A DNA stretch of 64,000 bases from the NCBI RefSeq assembly GCF_029867415.1, contig NW_026705150.1, forward strand, positions 248,001-312,000. Direction: 5' to 3'. The notes beneath the pieces were generated by a model that was given only the letters and a program-made list of their open reading frames with translations, was not told where the DNA came from and searched no databases. Shown piece by piece: positions 1 through 11,487 of the stretch; the stretch's first letter is position 1; every line of letters begins with the position of its first letter. The position numbers and the translations under genes were made by a program. This stretch comes from Vicia villosa. Taxonomy: Eukaryota > Streptophyta > Magnoliopsida > Fabales > Fabaceae.

Positions 1-59
1 CTTTTATGCACTGAAAAATTCTGAAAATTTTATTATATGATCCAATGATGGTCTCTGAC

Positions 60-240
60 CTATGTTAAGTGGCATATCAGTACAATTAGTGTCACTTAAT
101 CTTTTTTAGAAAGGAGTTTGGGAAAAAGATCAATGGTGCAGACGTTAGTTAACATAAAGGACTCGCATGTAGCGAAAAAAACATAAAGGACTAACTTGTT
201 ACAATTAAATAACTTAAAGGACTCTAGAGGTAATTTAGCC
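60..240. repeat. Edge of an unidentified repeat abutting the Athila fragment
   Basis: The motif ATAAAGGACT or ACTTAAAGGACT recurs at about 155, 182 and 212, and the stretch ends GGTAATTTAGCC exactly where integrase similarity stops. Recurrent 'aaggactaa' phrases ending in 'aatttagcc' are familiar from the ends of plant DNA transposons (family knowledge). The other end is outside the window, so the class cannot be set. Positions 1-59 show nothing I recognise. Confidence 0.3.
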
Positions 241-646
241 TTAAATTTAAATTCTTAATGGCCCAATAGGCTTTATGTTCCAATTCTACCGGGAGGTGAC
301 ATGATTTTCCATAAACGAGTTTGAATGGGGTGGTTCTTATTGGAGTTTTGAAAGCTGTTCTATATGCCCATAAAACTTCATTTAACTTGGATGACCAATT
401 ATTTCTAGATATAGCAACAGTCTTTTCCAATATTTGCTTAATTTCTCGGTTAGAGACTTCTACTTGTCCGCTTGTTTGTGGGTGGTATGGTGTAGCTATT
501 TGATGAGTCACTCCATATTTTCGAAGGAGTTTTTCAAGGATTCTTGAAATGAAATGAGATCCACTATTGCTAATTACCAGTCTTGGTACACCAAACCTAG
601 GAAAGATAACATTTTTAAAGAGTTTGATCACTACTCGTGTGTTGTT
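224..646 (-). pseudogene. Ty3/gypsy (Athila-type) integrase core fragment
   Basis: Reading leftward, this encodes the middle and end of a retroviral-type integrase core, the enzyme that inserts the element's cDNA into the host chromosome. Visible signatures are [10 protein letters not shown], carrying the catalytic glutamate, and the plant-gypsy segment [22 protein letters not shown]. The second catalytic aspartate, normally in a D-G-G-S-H-F context, reads N-S-G-S-H-F here, so the catalytic residue is lost. The N-terminal zinc-binding part is missing because a Tekay-like LTR begins at 647. The C-terminal end stops at unrelated repeat DNA at about 240. It belongs with the gag-protease and LTR at 4.3-8.2 kb, but reverse transcriptase and RNase H are absent between them. 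Dead remnant. Confidence 0.88.
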
Positions 647-2630
647 TGTAACACCCTTCTAAACCCCCACGGAAATATAATAAAAATCAGAGTAAATACA
701 CAGCAAGGATGCTACAATTAATAAAAGAAATAGAATACCATGTCGTTTGTCATGCTTTATTAGAAATAATTCAAAATATTAAAACACATTTTCAGCACAG
801 CGGAAACTCATTCTACAATGTTATAAAACATTTCTGATAAAATCAACGGTACATAAACCAATAATGGTAAAACAGTGTATCACAAGTAAACTCTAAGACT
901 ATCATCCCCCAGTGTTACAAGATCAGAGCATGACCGACACGACCCAACATAACCGGATAAACTCTACGAGTCATCCTCACCGATTGCTTAGGCCGCTACT
1001 TCAATCTGAAATCATCAAAGTAAGGGTGAGACTACATCATAATTAAATAGCATTATAAATCATTAGATATAGAATTTTATAAGCGATTATCCACCCTACT
1101 TAGCATATTCAGATTAATCAATTCATACCAATCACAAGCACAAGTCAATAGTATGCAACAATAACACAACACAATCATAACACCGGATTTCATCCTGACA
1201 TGTCACGATTTATACAAAGACCATGCAGACTCTTATGCATGTGGTACCATACATGGGATACACCCATCCAACTGATCTTTTTCATCACCAAGATACAGTT
1301 TAACCAGCACAAATTCCACACAATGGGAATTATGCCCACCATTTTGATCCACTTTCATCACCGGGATCCATCACCAAAAATGTATGCGAATGAATGCAAC
1401 ATATAACATGCTTACAACATCACCAATCCGATGTATCACATCGTCTCATTATCATCACCAATTCATCACCAAATAAGCATGCATTAGTTTTAGCATTCAT
1501 ACAAATATATCACACGCATACATATAAAACATTACCCAATAAATAATATAAACACGATACAAAACTCGGACCTTACGTCCATATCACCTATTCATCATAT
1601 ATAATTCACACCACATATAACGTCAAATCACAGTTATATCATTACAACATCACCACATTGTCACATTAACCAAATCATGTACACAATGTACAAAACACGC
1701 CATAAACGAAATAAATCAAGATTTTCAAAATAAAATCAAGTTATTGTTGTTTCCTTTACTTTATATTGTAGAGTATTTAATTTAAGAAACAACGTCTAAA
1801 ACGGACTTACGGTTCAAAAATTAGAAGCTTTTAAAGTTAGAACAGTTTTCAAAACGTGCTGCTGGAAATTTGTACTGGAACCCGGTTCGTCCCACATGGG
1901 AACCGGTTCCTGGACCCAAAAATGCCATTTTTAACGTTTAAAAACACTGGAACCCGGTTCCTCCCACATGGGAACCGGTTCCCACGAACCCAGTAGCTGA
2001 AAAACATGATTTTTAAGACTTTTATGCATCCCAAACACATACCAACTCATACCATTACGAAATTGATCACCAATAACATCAAAATACTCCAAATACATGA
2101 TTCTAATGCACAAACAACATATTAAAACACCATGTAACAATACTACATCATCAATTGCAGTCAATTCATCAAATCATACATGTCAGTGTTGGTATTTCAC
2201 AAAAGCTAACATCCGAAATAGAGATTATAATCCCTTAATTCAATCCTATCATCATCAAACTCATAATACCATATAATTAGAGTAATCACCCCTTACCTCA
2301 GAGTCGAATCTTCGAAGGTCTTCTTCTTCTTTGGCTCTTCCCTCTTTCACGTACTCTTCAGTTCTCAGACTTCTGTCCTTTTGCCTCTCCCTTTCTCTTT
2401 TCCCAATTTCCTTTATTTTCACAATTTCTCTATTTTATAAAAAAATAGGATAATTAGTTAGTAAGGCCTCTCCATTGGCACCTCCCCTTTTACTAACTAC
2501 GTCACGGCCCAATAACAACAATTCCCATAATTCTTCCAAAAATCCAATTTTAATTACTAAATAATTAAATAATTTCCGAATAATTAATTTAACTTGATTA
2601 AATTAATTCATGAAATTACGGGGTGTTACA
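647..2630 (-). repeat. LTR of a Tekay/Del-like Ty3/gypsy element (minus orientation)
   Basis: The ends are TGTAACACCC at 647 and GGGTGTTACA at 2630, the perfect inverted termini of an LTR. On the minus strand it starts TGTAACACCCCGTAATTTCA, a common start of Tekay-like LTRs in legumes. Immediately outside, on the minus strand, lies CTCTTTTAGTGGGGGAGAGT, a polypurine tract following the usual 'GAGGACGAAAAC' coding end. This is therefore the 3' LTR of a minus-strand element. It interrupts the Athila integrase at 646. Length is 1,984 bp. The five bases before 647 are TTGTT; no matching duplication was found on the other side, where the element looks truncated. Confidence 0.8.
1875..1982. repeat. 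Two 36-bp palindrome-bearing repeats inside the LTR
   Basis: CTGGAACCCGGTTC followed by (G/C)TCCCACATGGGAACCGGTTCC occurs at 1875-1910 and 1947-1982, 72 bp apart, with one difference. Each copy ends in the perfect 12-bp palindrome GGAACCGGTTCC and also contains CCCACATGGG, so each unit can fold on itself. Confidence 0.85.
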
Positions 2631-4315
2631 ACTCTCCCCCACTAAAAGAGTTTTCGTCCTCGAAAACATACTCCAAGTGAAAAGTTCCGGATAAGAGTCC
2701 TTCATCTGACTCTCCTGTTCCCCGTTAACACCTTCTTAGTCGAGTCTCAAAATTCATCTGACATAACCAACATAAGCATGCCTCATGCATTCCATCTCAG
2801 CTCTTACGTCGCATTTGACCATTCAAAAGTATACCACTCGCTATATCTCCAAAAGGTTAACAACGATAGAACATTTAGGTACAACCCATACAATACGCCC
2901 AATCACTGAATAATATAATTACACAACCATGGTATGACCACCCCAATCAACACTGCAGTAAGGCATTCCATCTACCAAACGTACCAACCTTAGACACACC
3001 TTTCCATATGAGCGATGAAATAATACTTACACTTTTCACCAACTGCTTCCTTCCAGAAACTCGATAATAACATTCCTATACCATTGAATTTCAACCATCT
3101 GACTCCTCTCAAGTCATACCAGCAATTATCCAACACGTTATATTCCGCTTTTGCTGCACTATTTTGATTACTCATTACAATCATCATTACCAATTAGATT
3201 TCTCAGTTTTACCCAATTCCGACTCTCTTTACTCATTCGTTCAAGAATCCTTCTTTATCGTACATGGTACTAATCTACCACTTAGCAATACTTACTCACA
3301 CTCAAAACAAAGTCCTGATTTACTTCCTCTATTTAAACATTCCAACCATCAGAATGAGTACACACAAGTAATTATAATCACACTCATCATCCTTAATATA
3401 CCATTGCTTATAAAATAGCTCAAGCTGAAGTCCGCTCTTCTCCAAGAATTAAATCAACTTCGTCCTTCATAGAGTATAATTCCCCATTATATCTGGAAAT
3501 CTACAATAATACCTTATAACAGTACAAAATTATTATAGCATCATATATTATACACTCATCGCCTTAACTTCGCTGAATACATACTCGTTAACTAAGTACA
3601 TCCATAATAACATACTCATTATCTCGACAATTATTCAAAAGAGTTCTAATTCTCTAGCACGACATCCTTGCATCCACTAGATGCTAAATGTAACATATAG
3701 ATCAATACATATTCTCTATGTAGGCTTCCGACATATAAATTCCTCACTACCCACGAGTAGTACTCATAACACCACTCCACATCACACTTTCGTTGTGCGA
3801 CTCTGATTACCTGTCTTAAGTCACCCCAATAAATTGCACTCTTTCCTATTCACTTCTCCATAAGTCCCACAGCATGGTGAGTGATTATTCTCACGGTTTA
3901 ATATCCATCACAACTTATACCATTAAGGTAACAAAACAAGCTCATCACATTTATATGATTCCGTCTACTACCAACAAGAGATTAAGGGTGATCAAGTCCT
4001 CAATTTGTCAATAGATAGCCGACAACCACATTTAAGCATAAACCGTCGTTACTACATAATAGTGTCCTTTTCCGAGTTTGCACTCAAACTCATTAACATT
4101 GTCATAGCTCGATAATTCACCTTGAGTACACTTCCCTTTCATTGGATCTTGTCAGTGAGACACCAACGTCCAAATGTTTTACACAACGCTTCATAGTCAC
4201 TTAGCATCACACGCTTGTTAAGTACTTCCAAACTTCATAGTCACTAATATACTCGTACATTACTATTTATCTCGTTCCAACTCAAAATCCTCATCTTAGC
4301 AAAAAATGCGACAAC
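2631..4315 (-). other. Degenerate internal region of the Tekay-like element
   Basis: Starts with the polypurine tract and the 'TTTTCGAGGACGAAAAC' motif (minus strand) that precede Tekay 3' LTRs. No gag-pol domain could be recognised in either strand; only short unconvincing open frames occur. No second LTR or primer site is visible before Athila protease resumes at 4318. This is best seen as a truncated or coding-poor (LARD-like) derivative. The junction with Athila at about 4315 is inferred from the end of protease similarity. Confidence 0.5.
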
Positions 4316-4317
4316 AT

Positions 4318-6278
4318 TCATACAGGGTATTTAACTGAACGGTCAGCCAGTTGAAGAGACATTCTCGTTGTTTTAAGCTCTCCTAGTTTTAGTTTCTTAC
4401 AGGTTGAAAGAGGCATCAAACTAACACTGGCTCCTAAATCGCATAAGGCTTTGTCTATAACAGTCTTTCCTATTACATAGGGTATGGAAAAACTACCAGG
4501 ATCTTTTAGCTTAGGAGGCATGTTGTTTTGAATGATAGCGTTATATTCAGCGGTAAGCGTTACAGTTTCGTTATCTTCGAGTTTCTTTTTGTTCGATAGA
4601 ATTTCTTTTAAGAATTTAGCATACGAAGGCATTTGAGTTATAGCTTCTGTGAAAAGTATGGTTATGTTTACTTGTTTCAGAAGTTCTACAAATTTTTTAA
4701 ATTGCGCTTCGGTTTTAGATTTAGCTAATCTTTGAGGGTAAGGAATTGGTAGCTTATAAGGTGGTGGTGGAACATAAGGTTTTTCTTTTTAAGGTTCCAC
4801 TTTGGTGTCTTTTTCATTCATTTCAGCAGTTTGATCATCAGTTGATGTCTTTTTGGTTTCCTTTGGCTCTTGTTGTGACATGGGTGCGTTTTGAGTCCTA
4901 GGATCGATAGGTCCATTGTAGTTCGTTCCACTTCGCAGTGTAATCGCGTTCGCATGTCCTTTAGGATTAAGTTGTAGTTGAGCAGGAAACGTGCCAGCAG
5001 GGGCAACAGTAGGTGCTTGTTGTTGAGCTACTCGTGAGATTTGTGTCTCTAGCATCTTGTTATGTGTAGCTAAAGCATCTACTTTGTTTGATAATTGTTT
5101 TAGTTGCTCACTATTATGAATATTTTGATTTAGGAAGTCTTTGTTGGTTTGTTGTTGGGAAGCTATGAAGTTTTCCATCATGATTTCTAGATTTGACTTC
5201 CTAGGGGCGTTTGGAGCAGCTACAGGCGCTTTTTGATAGCCAGGTGGGACAGCAGGTGCTTGTCCAGGCGCGTACAACGCCTTGTTGTTCTTATACGAAA
5301 AGTTTGGATGGTTCTTCCATCCAGGGTTGTACGTGTTAGAGTAAGGGTTTCCTTGAGCGTAGTTTACTTGATCAGATGGAATACCAGTCAGGAGTTGACA
5401 TTCGGAAACAACGTGTCCAGTTAATCCACAAATCTCGCAGTTAGGTGCTACAACAGCCGCGTGGCTGAAGGAGTGATGGTTAAGTTCTCGATCTTTTGAG
5501 TTAAAGCGTCTACTTTAGCGTTAACGCGGTCTATACCACTTACTTCGTACATTCCTCCTTTGGTTTGGGCTTTCTCTAGAGCAGCTCGTTCTCCTCCCCA
5601 TTGATAATGGTTTTGTGCAATGTTTTCTATGAGGTTGTATGCTTTATCATGGGGTTTGTCCATTAGAGCTCCGCCAGCAGCGGCATCTATAGTCATTTTA
5701 GTGTTATAAAGTAGACCACCATAGAAAGTATGGATGATCAGCCATGGTTCGAGTCCATGATGAGGGCATAGTCTAAGCATGTCCTTGTATCGCTCCCAAG
5801 CTTCGAAGAGTGATTCGTTATCTTTTTGGGTAAATCCGTTGATTTGACCTCTTAGCATAGCAGTTTTGCTAGGCGGAAAATATCTAGCTAAGAATACTCT
5901 CTTCAGTTCGTCCCATGTAGTTATGGAATTAGAAGGCAGGGACGGAAGCCACGCCCTAGCTCTATCTCTCAAGGAGAAGGGAAAAAGGCGTAATCGAATA
6001 GCTTCGGGGCTGACGTTGTTAGCTTTGCCAGTGTCGGCATATTGCACGAACACGGATAAATGGAGATGAGGATCGTCCGCAGGGCTTCCAGAGAATTGGT
6101 TCTGTTGGACACCTTGTACCAATGAAGGTTTCAGTTCGAAATTGTTTGCCTCAATCGAAGGTGGTGCGATACTTGAGTGCGGTTCAGCTCGTGAAGGAGC
6201 GACATAGTCTCTAAGAGGACGAGGGGCAGCCATCTCTAACTTTGGGGTGATTTGATTGATCTGATCAGTAAAGATCAA
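4318..6278 (-). pseudogene. Athila-type gag and aspartic protease, frameshifted
   Basis: Structural capsid protein plus the protease that processes it. From the start at 6278 the gag domain (retrotransposon gag core, W-x-x-L..F-x-x-x-Y-F-P-P) runs to about 5450. A frameshift follows, then a zinc knuckle C-E-I-C-x4-H-x4-C at about 5400-5440, a Pro/Gln-rich stretch with a coiled-coil-like segment, and a stop at about 4789. A further segment ending at 4318 contains CDLGASVSLMP, the protease active site in the D-L-G-A form usual for Athila. The frame is broken by at least one shift and one stop. The protease ends right after K-Y-P-V, where the inserted sequence begins. Upstream are the primer site and 5' LTR in the correct order. 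Family assignment is secure; activity is impossible. Confidence 0.9.
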
Positions 6279-6483
6279 TTCCTAAGAAATCGGAATTGGT
6301 GCTACTTCGGGAAGATGATAAGCTCGACGTCTTACGTTAACAAAACGTTCGATCTTGTTGATTCGTTGTATCAGGTCTCCTCCTTGTGAACGAGTATTTG
6401 GCATACAATCGTTCAAAATGAAAGGAAAGAATTTTCCCTAGTCTCTACGGTGTAATAGTGAGTTACGATATCGACTTAAATAG

Positions 6484-6501
6484 TCCCCAACAACGGCGCC
6501 A
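6484..6501 (-). promoter_or_regulatory. Primer binding site, tRNA-Asp type
   Basis: The minus strand reads TGGCGCCGTTGTTGGGGA, complementary (with one change) to the 3' end of plant tRNA-Asp, the primer used by Athila/Tat-type elements. It lies 34 bp inside the LTR edge, a longer gap than usual. Confidence 0.85.
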
Positions 6502-6535
6502 AAAACTTGATCGCGACTTTACGTGTCTATAAATC

Positions 6536-8223
6536 TGATAACTGCAAGTGCACAGTCGTGTCGTGTAGTTTTAAAACAGTTATCTAAGGTTACTATGTAA
6601 AGCTAAGGCTACTAATATTTTGATTGTTTCTAAAGGGAATGTGATTGTGAATTCTAAGAGATATAGTAATGAACGGATATCAGTATGTATTTCGTTTAAC
6701 TTAGGTGATCCGAAGGTCCATTGGCTATGGTATTCATTCTATTAAAGATCTTTATTAATTTAGTTGATTAAAAGTCCTCCTCTCAAACTCTCGCTCTGTT
6801 GATTTAGACTACTATCCTAACTCATAATGTACGCTCTCGCCATCCCATTAGATTTAGAAAAACTTTTTGAAAAGAACTTAGTTAATAAAATGCTTGCTTT
6901 ATGAAGTCGTTATCTACTTAAATCCCCTAGTCTCAAACTCTCGCTCTGTTGACTCGGTTCATGCTAGTATTCCCTAACGTACGCTTTCGCCATCCCGCGT
7001 CGGGTTTAAAAACACTTTTTGAAAGTAAATAATTTCTAATTAGTTTTAATACGCTTTCGCCATCTTTAAAACTAATGTCCTATGTCTATTATCCAGTTGA
7101 AGATCTCAAACTTTCGCTCTATCGATTTTAACCTTTGTCGGCCTTAAAACCTCAAACCTCTGCTCTATTGATTTTAAGACTCTATTAATTAAATTAGACA
7201 TAAAAACCAAAAACAAGTGATATTTAATAAAACATAATTAAGCCAATTTATTTCGGATCCCACGCTTAACTTACTCTACATACCGATATCTTAATTAATT
7301 AGCCAGACATATTGATACGGTTAAACATGCATAAATTTGTTTGGTTCATAATAAAAGGCATATTAAATGGCATACAATATATCATGCAAATAAATATAAA
7401 TAAAGGTTGTAAATAATAAACCTGAATAAAATTAATCTGAAATGAAATTGAATCTTGAAGTACTCGAACTTCCACCACAGGTTGGCTGGATCGTTCTTCA
7501 GAAATTATTAGGCGTAAAATTTAAAGGCAAGGAAAATAAAAATAAATCTAACGTAAGGCTAGATCTATGAAAGGTTCACAACAATTTCCGGTGTAGAATT
7601 TGTTGTGAGAAAAAGAAAGCAATTAAATGAAATGCGAAGGAAAATAAAATGCTTGAGGAAAGAATTTGGCAGCACTTCGTTAGCAAAAAATTCGGACCTT
7701 GAGAACTGAGGTATCAGCCTCCTTTTATAGCAGAGGGTCTGCAGATTCGTTGCGTGAGAATAGGGACTTCTGATTTGGACTTGGGAGACGCACGTCTCAA
7801 CTTTTTGGGGAGACCAGGTGACTGGCTTGAGACATGCGTCTCAAGTGGAGAAAATATAGGAACGGTTGGAGACGGGCGTCTCCTATGATGACGTGGCAGA
7901 GAGAGACGTTGGAGACGGGCGTCTCCACGTGCTCTAGTGGTCTGATCCAGCTTCTTCGTGGTCTGGGCTCCATCTTTAGGCCTTTGGGTCTCCTTTTGCA
8001 CCCCCTTTATTTCTTCAACACCTCTTTTTCATCTTTTAAGCATAAATAGTAATGAATTTAGCTCCATTTCTTCTTCTTTTCACAAATAGCCTTGATATGA
8101 ACTTAAAACCTGAAACATCACAAATACCCGCATAATATCATAATAAAACAATATAATTAAAAGAAAATGCTAATAATACTTATGGAATTTAAGCTAAATA
8201 TACGATATAAAATCGTGTTATCA
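6536..8223 (-). repeat. 5' LTR of the Athila-type element
   Basis: Bounded by inverted termini TGATAAC (6536) and GTTATCA (8223). On the minus strand it begins TGATAACACGATTTTATATC, typical of Athila LTRs. Length 1,688 bp. The 6.7-7.2 kb part carries several imperfect copies of 'CTCAAACTCTCGCTCTGTTGA' and 'GTACGCTCTCGCCATCCC', and 7.78-7.93 kb carries four strong hairpins. The 3' LTR partner is not in the window. Confidence 0.85.
7785..7926. repeat. Cluster of four GAGACG..CGTCTC hairpins
   Basis: Four inverted repeats in 142 bp: GAGACGCACGTCTC (7785-7798), CTTGAGACATGCGTCTCAAG (7826-7845), GGAGACGGGCGTCTCC (7868-7883) and the same 16-mer again (7911-7926). The arms are the same motif each time while the spacers differ, so the hairpin is what is repeated. 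Confidence 0.9.
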
Positions 8224-9813
8224 GGTACGAGGATCTACCATCATTAGGGCATGGTGAAGGTTCCTCTTCGTGTTCGTATTTTCGGGCATTTTAAAGCAAA
8301 ACTAAGGGCATATTCTTGATCAGGGGCTAATTTTAAGGTGATCTGGGCACTTAGTTATCTGGACTAACGTTGCTTTTGTAGGTTTTCACTCTCGAAGGTT
8401 TTTCCGCAGCAAAAATCGTAGCGTAATCCGTGGAAGAATCCGCAGGAGACTTAGGGGAAGAAGACGAAGCTGACTGTGGGCCACGCATGCGTTTTTGGTT
8501 TGCTGGTCAAAATTCTAATCTCCTTCCATGCGCGTGTCAGTTTTTGGGTTGCTGGTCAACAACGTTCAGACCCTCTCTCTTTACCAGATTGGCTCAATGT
8601 TCAAGCAGCGGGCCCCACGCGCTATTTACTTTTGACCCTTTCATTTATTTTTTTTTGTTTTTATATGAGTCTTATTAGGTATGTATTTAACAAGTAACAT
8701 GTGCAGCTCACTTGGCCAAGGAAAGTGTTTTCCATCCTTGAAAACCAGGGTTCGATCCCTGGTAATACACAAGAATTTTTCATGCATTTTCTTATTCGCG
8801 GATCCCATGTAGCCAAGCGCTGCACTCATACCATACACCCTCGTTATCAGCCACCTGATCTCCTACAATTCAAATCTAACGCCCAGGAAGATGCATGCAT
8901 ACCATGGGCATTCAAAGGCTCACCACACAAAATCAAAACCAGGTTTTCTTTATATTTTTTATTTGGTTTAAATGTTTAGATTAAATATTAAATAATGTTA
9001 TTTAATTTAATTGATTTGTTTAATTAGGATTAAAATATAAATTAGGATTAGCTAATGGTTAAGGTTTTGGGTTATTTTCCGATTAATCGATTATTTCGAT
9101 TAATTTATTTTTATCAGTTTTAATTGTTAAAAATCATAAAAAAACCCTAGAAGATTGTTATCAATGCATTAGGGTTTGCTCAATCCCACTGGCCATTGGC
9201 CAAAGTATTAGGATTAGGGTTTTCTAACCAACTTAGGTTTTAGCCAAACAATTTTAGAATTTTATTCACTTCGATTAAATTAATAGATCGCGGTGGGTAA
9301 TAATCAATTGTTTAATTAATTATATTCAAATCATTTATTTAAAATACAAAGTTTATTTTGCTATATGGTTTTAACCAAATCTATTGGTTACGATGATCAG
9401 CAATCTCTTTTAATTCGTTAGTGGTTTTAATCAAGTCTATTGATTGAGATAACTAACGATAATCAATTCCCCAAAACAATTAAATAACTAATTAAAACAC
9501 ATCAATTTGCTAACGGTGATAATCGAATCTATCGATTAGAATAATTAGCAATCCTTTATAAATTTGTTAATTATGGTGATCAAACCTATTGATCATCGCG
9601 ATTAATAGTACGAATTAAAATCAGGGTTGTACGCCAAATTCAAACACACTTAACTCAAAACCTTAGGAAAAGGTTGAGGGTGTCTAACACCTTCCCTCGA
9701 CCTAATTATAATAACTTACCCCGATCTCTTAACTACGAAGGGTTTCCTATTCGCCCTGGTAGAAATAGGTGGCGACTCTAAATAAACTTTAAATTTTAGG
9801 GCAGGTTGCTACA
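8224..9813 (+). repeat. Right part of an Ogre-type LTR (plus orientation)
   Basis: Near its end are GGGTGTCTAACACCTTCCCT, GGTGGCGACTCTA and a terminal GGTTGCTACA. The same order (GGTGCTAACACCTTACCCT, TGGCGACTC, GGTAGCGACA) closes the minus-strand LTR at 50.4 kb. This is therefore the U5 side of a plus-strand Ogre-like LTR. Its left end is missing where the Athila LTR abuts at 8223/8224, consistent with Athila having inserted into it. No matching primer site follows 9813. Confidence 0.55.
8700..8775 (+). other. tRNA-like module (A-box/B-box) within the LTR
   Basis: AGCTCACTTGGCCAAGGAAA resembles a pol III A box with the D arm. About 40 bp on, ACCAGGGTTCGATCCCTGGT contains a perfect B box (GGTTCGATCCC) in a 7-bp stem. 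The stem-loop proportions are not those of a real T arm and no acceptor stem is visible, so this is a tRNA-like relic or SINE head, not a tRNA gene. Confidence 0.45.
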
Positions 9814-10389
9814 CTCAGGTAAGGTGATTATTCTTTCCTGTTACGGTGCTGAAGCGTTGTCGAGTTTGCAACTTGGTTCGTCGCGTTGGGGTTTGTTGCT
9901 TGAGATGTTGTTCTTATTAGTGAGTCTTTGTACGTGAGAGTGTTGAGCTGATGAAGTTGAAGGTAAAGGTTTTGGAAAGATGTTGAAGGTATTGTATTGA
10001 AGATGGTTACAAGTTATGAGATGAGAACCAAAGGTTTGATGGAGGATTTTGAGCGATGGTTGTTTTGAATCTATGCAGAACCATGAAACTGATGCAATTA
10101 AATGGATATTGATGGTGTGTATATTGCAATGGTTTATGATTTGGCTTGGAGAAGGTTTTACACCAAAGTTTGGTGGAAGGTTTTTTTTGGATAAATTTGT
10201 GCAGAATAACACTGTATTTTTTTCCCCCTTTTCTTGTTGTTTTGTTCTGATTTTATAGAGGGATCGAGGGGACTTTTGGGGGGAAAGTTTGGTGAGTTTA
10301 AACAATTGTGGTTGCTGACTTTTGCCCTTTTCTTGTGCAGCTTTGTGTATGAATAAAAAAATACGTAGGACAAAAATTGGGGTATGACA
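9814..10389 (-). repeat. 5' part of a gypsy LTR starting TGTCATACCCCAA (minus)
   Basis: On the minus strand the right end begins TGTCATACCCCAATTTTTGT, a standard legume Ogre-type LTR start. A likely TATA box (CTATAAAATC on the minus strand) lies at 10251-10257, about 135 bp in. The LTR start abuts CACTA transposase coding sequence at 10390 with no gap, so it inserted into that gene. The left boundary is uncertain; 9813 is simply where the opposite-strand LTR ends. A long minus-strand open frame here is Ser/Pro/Asn-rich and not recognisable, and is not called as a gene. Confidence 0.5.
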
Positions 10390-11487
10390 GTGTCGAAGTT
10401 GGGATTAGAAGTAAAAAAGATTGATTGTTGCATTAGAGGTTGCATGTTGTTTTATGACAACGAGTTTGGTACAAATGATGGGGAATAGGAGGAATGTAAG
10501 TTTTGTGAGAGTCTGAGGTATTTAGTTAGCAGTAAAGGAGTTGACCAAAGGCAAAATCACATTGTAGTGAAATCTATGTTCTATCTACCAATAATGCCTA
10601 GGTGGCAAAGAATGTTTACATCAATGCACAGTGCAAGCCAAATGGCATGGCACCATACAAACAGAATTATTTCAGGCATGATGCGACATCCATCTGATGG
10701 CGAGGCATGGAAACACTTTGATAGAGTTCATCCTGAATTTGCACTTGAACCCAGGAATGTCCGACTTGGATTATGCTCAGATGGTTTCACTCCTTATAAT
10801 TTTTCAGGAAATGCATATTCTTGTCGGCCAGTTATTGTTACCCCCGTACAATCTCCCTCCTGAGATGTGCATGACGAAACCTTACATGTTTTTGACATGC
10901 ATCATTCCGGGACCGTCGAGTCCAAAGGTGGGAATCGATGTTTATTTGCAACCTTTAATTGATGATCTCAAGAGGCTGTGGGTGGGAGCGTGGACTTATG
11001 ATGTGTCTCGTAAACAAAATTTTAATATGCGAGCAACTTTGATGTGGACAATTAACGACTTTCCTGCATATGGCATGTTGTCTGGATGGGGTACACATGG
11101 TAAAATGGGATGTCCGCATTGCATGAATCACACAAAAGCGTTTACTTTGGAACTTGGTGGGAAAAGTTCGTGGTTTGACTGTCATCGTAGGTTCTTACCT
11201 ACCAACGATGAATTTAGAAGGAATAAAGATGCTTTTAGTAAAGGAATAAAAGTAAAAGATCTACCTCCCCCTCGATTGTCATCGACTCAAGTATGGAATA
11301 TTGTTTGTGACCTACCAAAATTCACAGACTATGGTGAAGCACGTAGAATTAAAGGGTATGGGGTTGACCACAATTGGACAAAAAGAAGTATCTTTTGGGA
11401 CCTCCCATATTGGAAGGATAATTTGTTGCGTCATAATCTTGATGTTATGCATATTGAGAAGAACTTTTCTGATGTTATGCCATTACC
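10390..11487 (+). pseudogene. CACTA (En/Spm) TNP2-type transposase, truncated
   Basis: Encodes the central and C-proximal part of a TNP2 (Transposase_21) protein, which cuts and moves CACTA elements. Recognisable blocks in order: C-C-I-R-G-C-M-L-F-Y, R-H-P-S-D-G-E-A-W-K-H-F-D, CSDGFTPY, the I-x-P-G-P-x-x-P block, DVYLQPLIDDL, GWGTHGKMGCPHCM (zinc-like cysteines), FDCHRRFLP and HNLDVMHIEKN. The N-terminus is missing, replaced by an LTR at 10389. There is a stop at about 10486 and one extra C in a C-run near 10850 that shifts the frame. After H-I-E-K-N the protein jumps directly into the N-terminal part of the second CACTA gene, so several hundred residues are deleted. Non-functional. Confidence 0.9.

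Noticed and set aside
7714..8049. Open frames on both strands at 7.7-8.0 kb and 8.4-8.7 kb
   Set aside because: They lie within LTRs, are Arg/Ser/Pro-rich because of local GC content and show no domain.
9841..10305. 154-codon minus-strand frame
   Set aside because: Lies inside an LTR after its TATA box. Composition is Ser/Asn/Pro-rich leader sequence; no family recognised.
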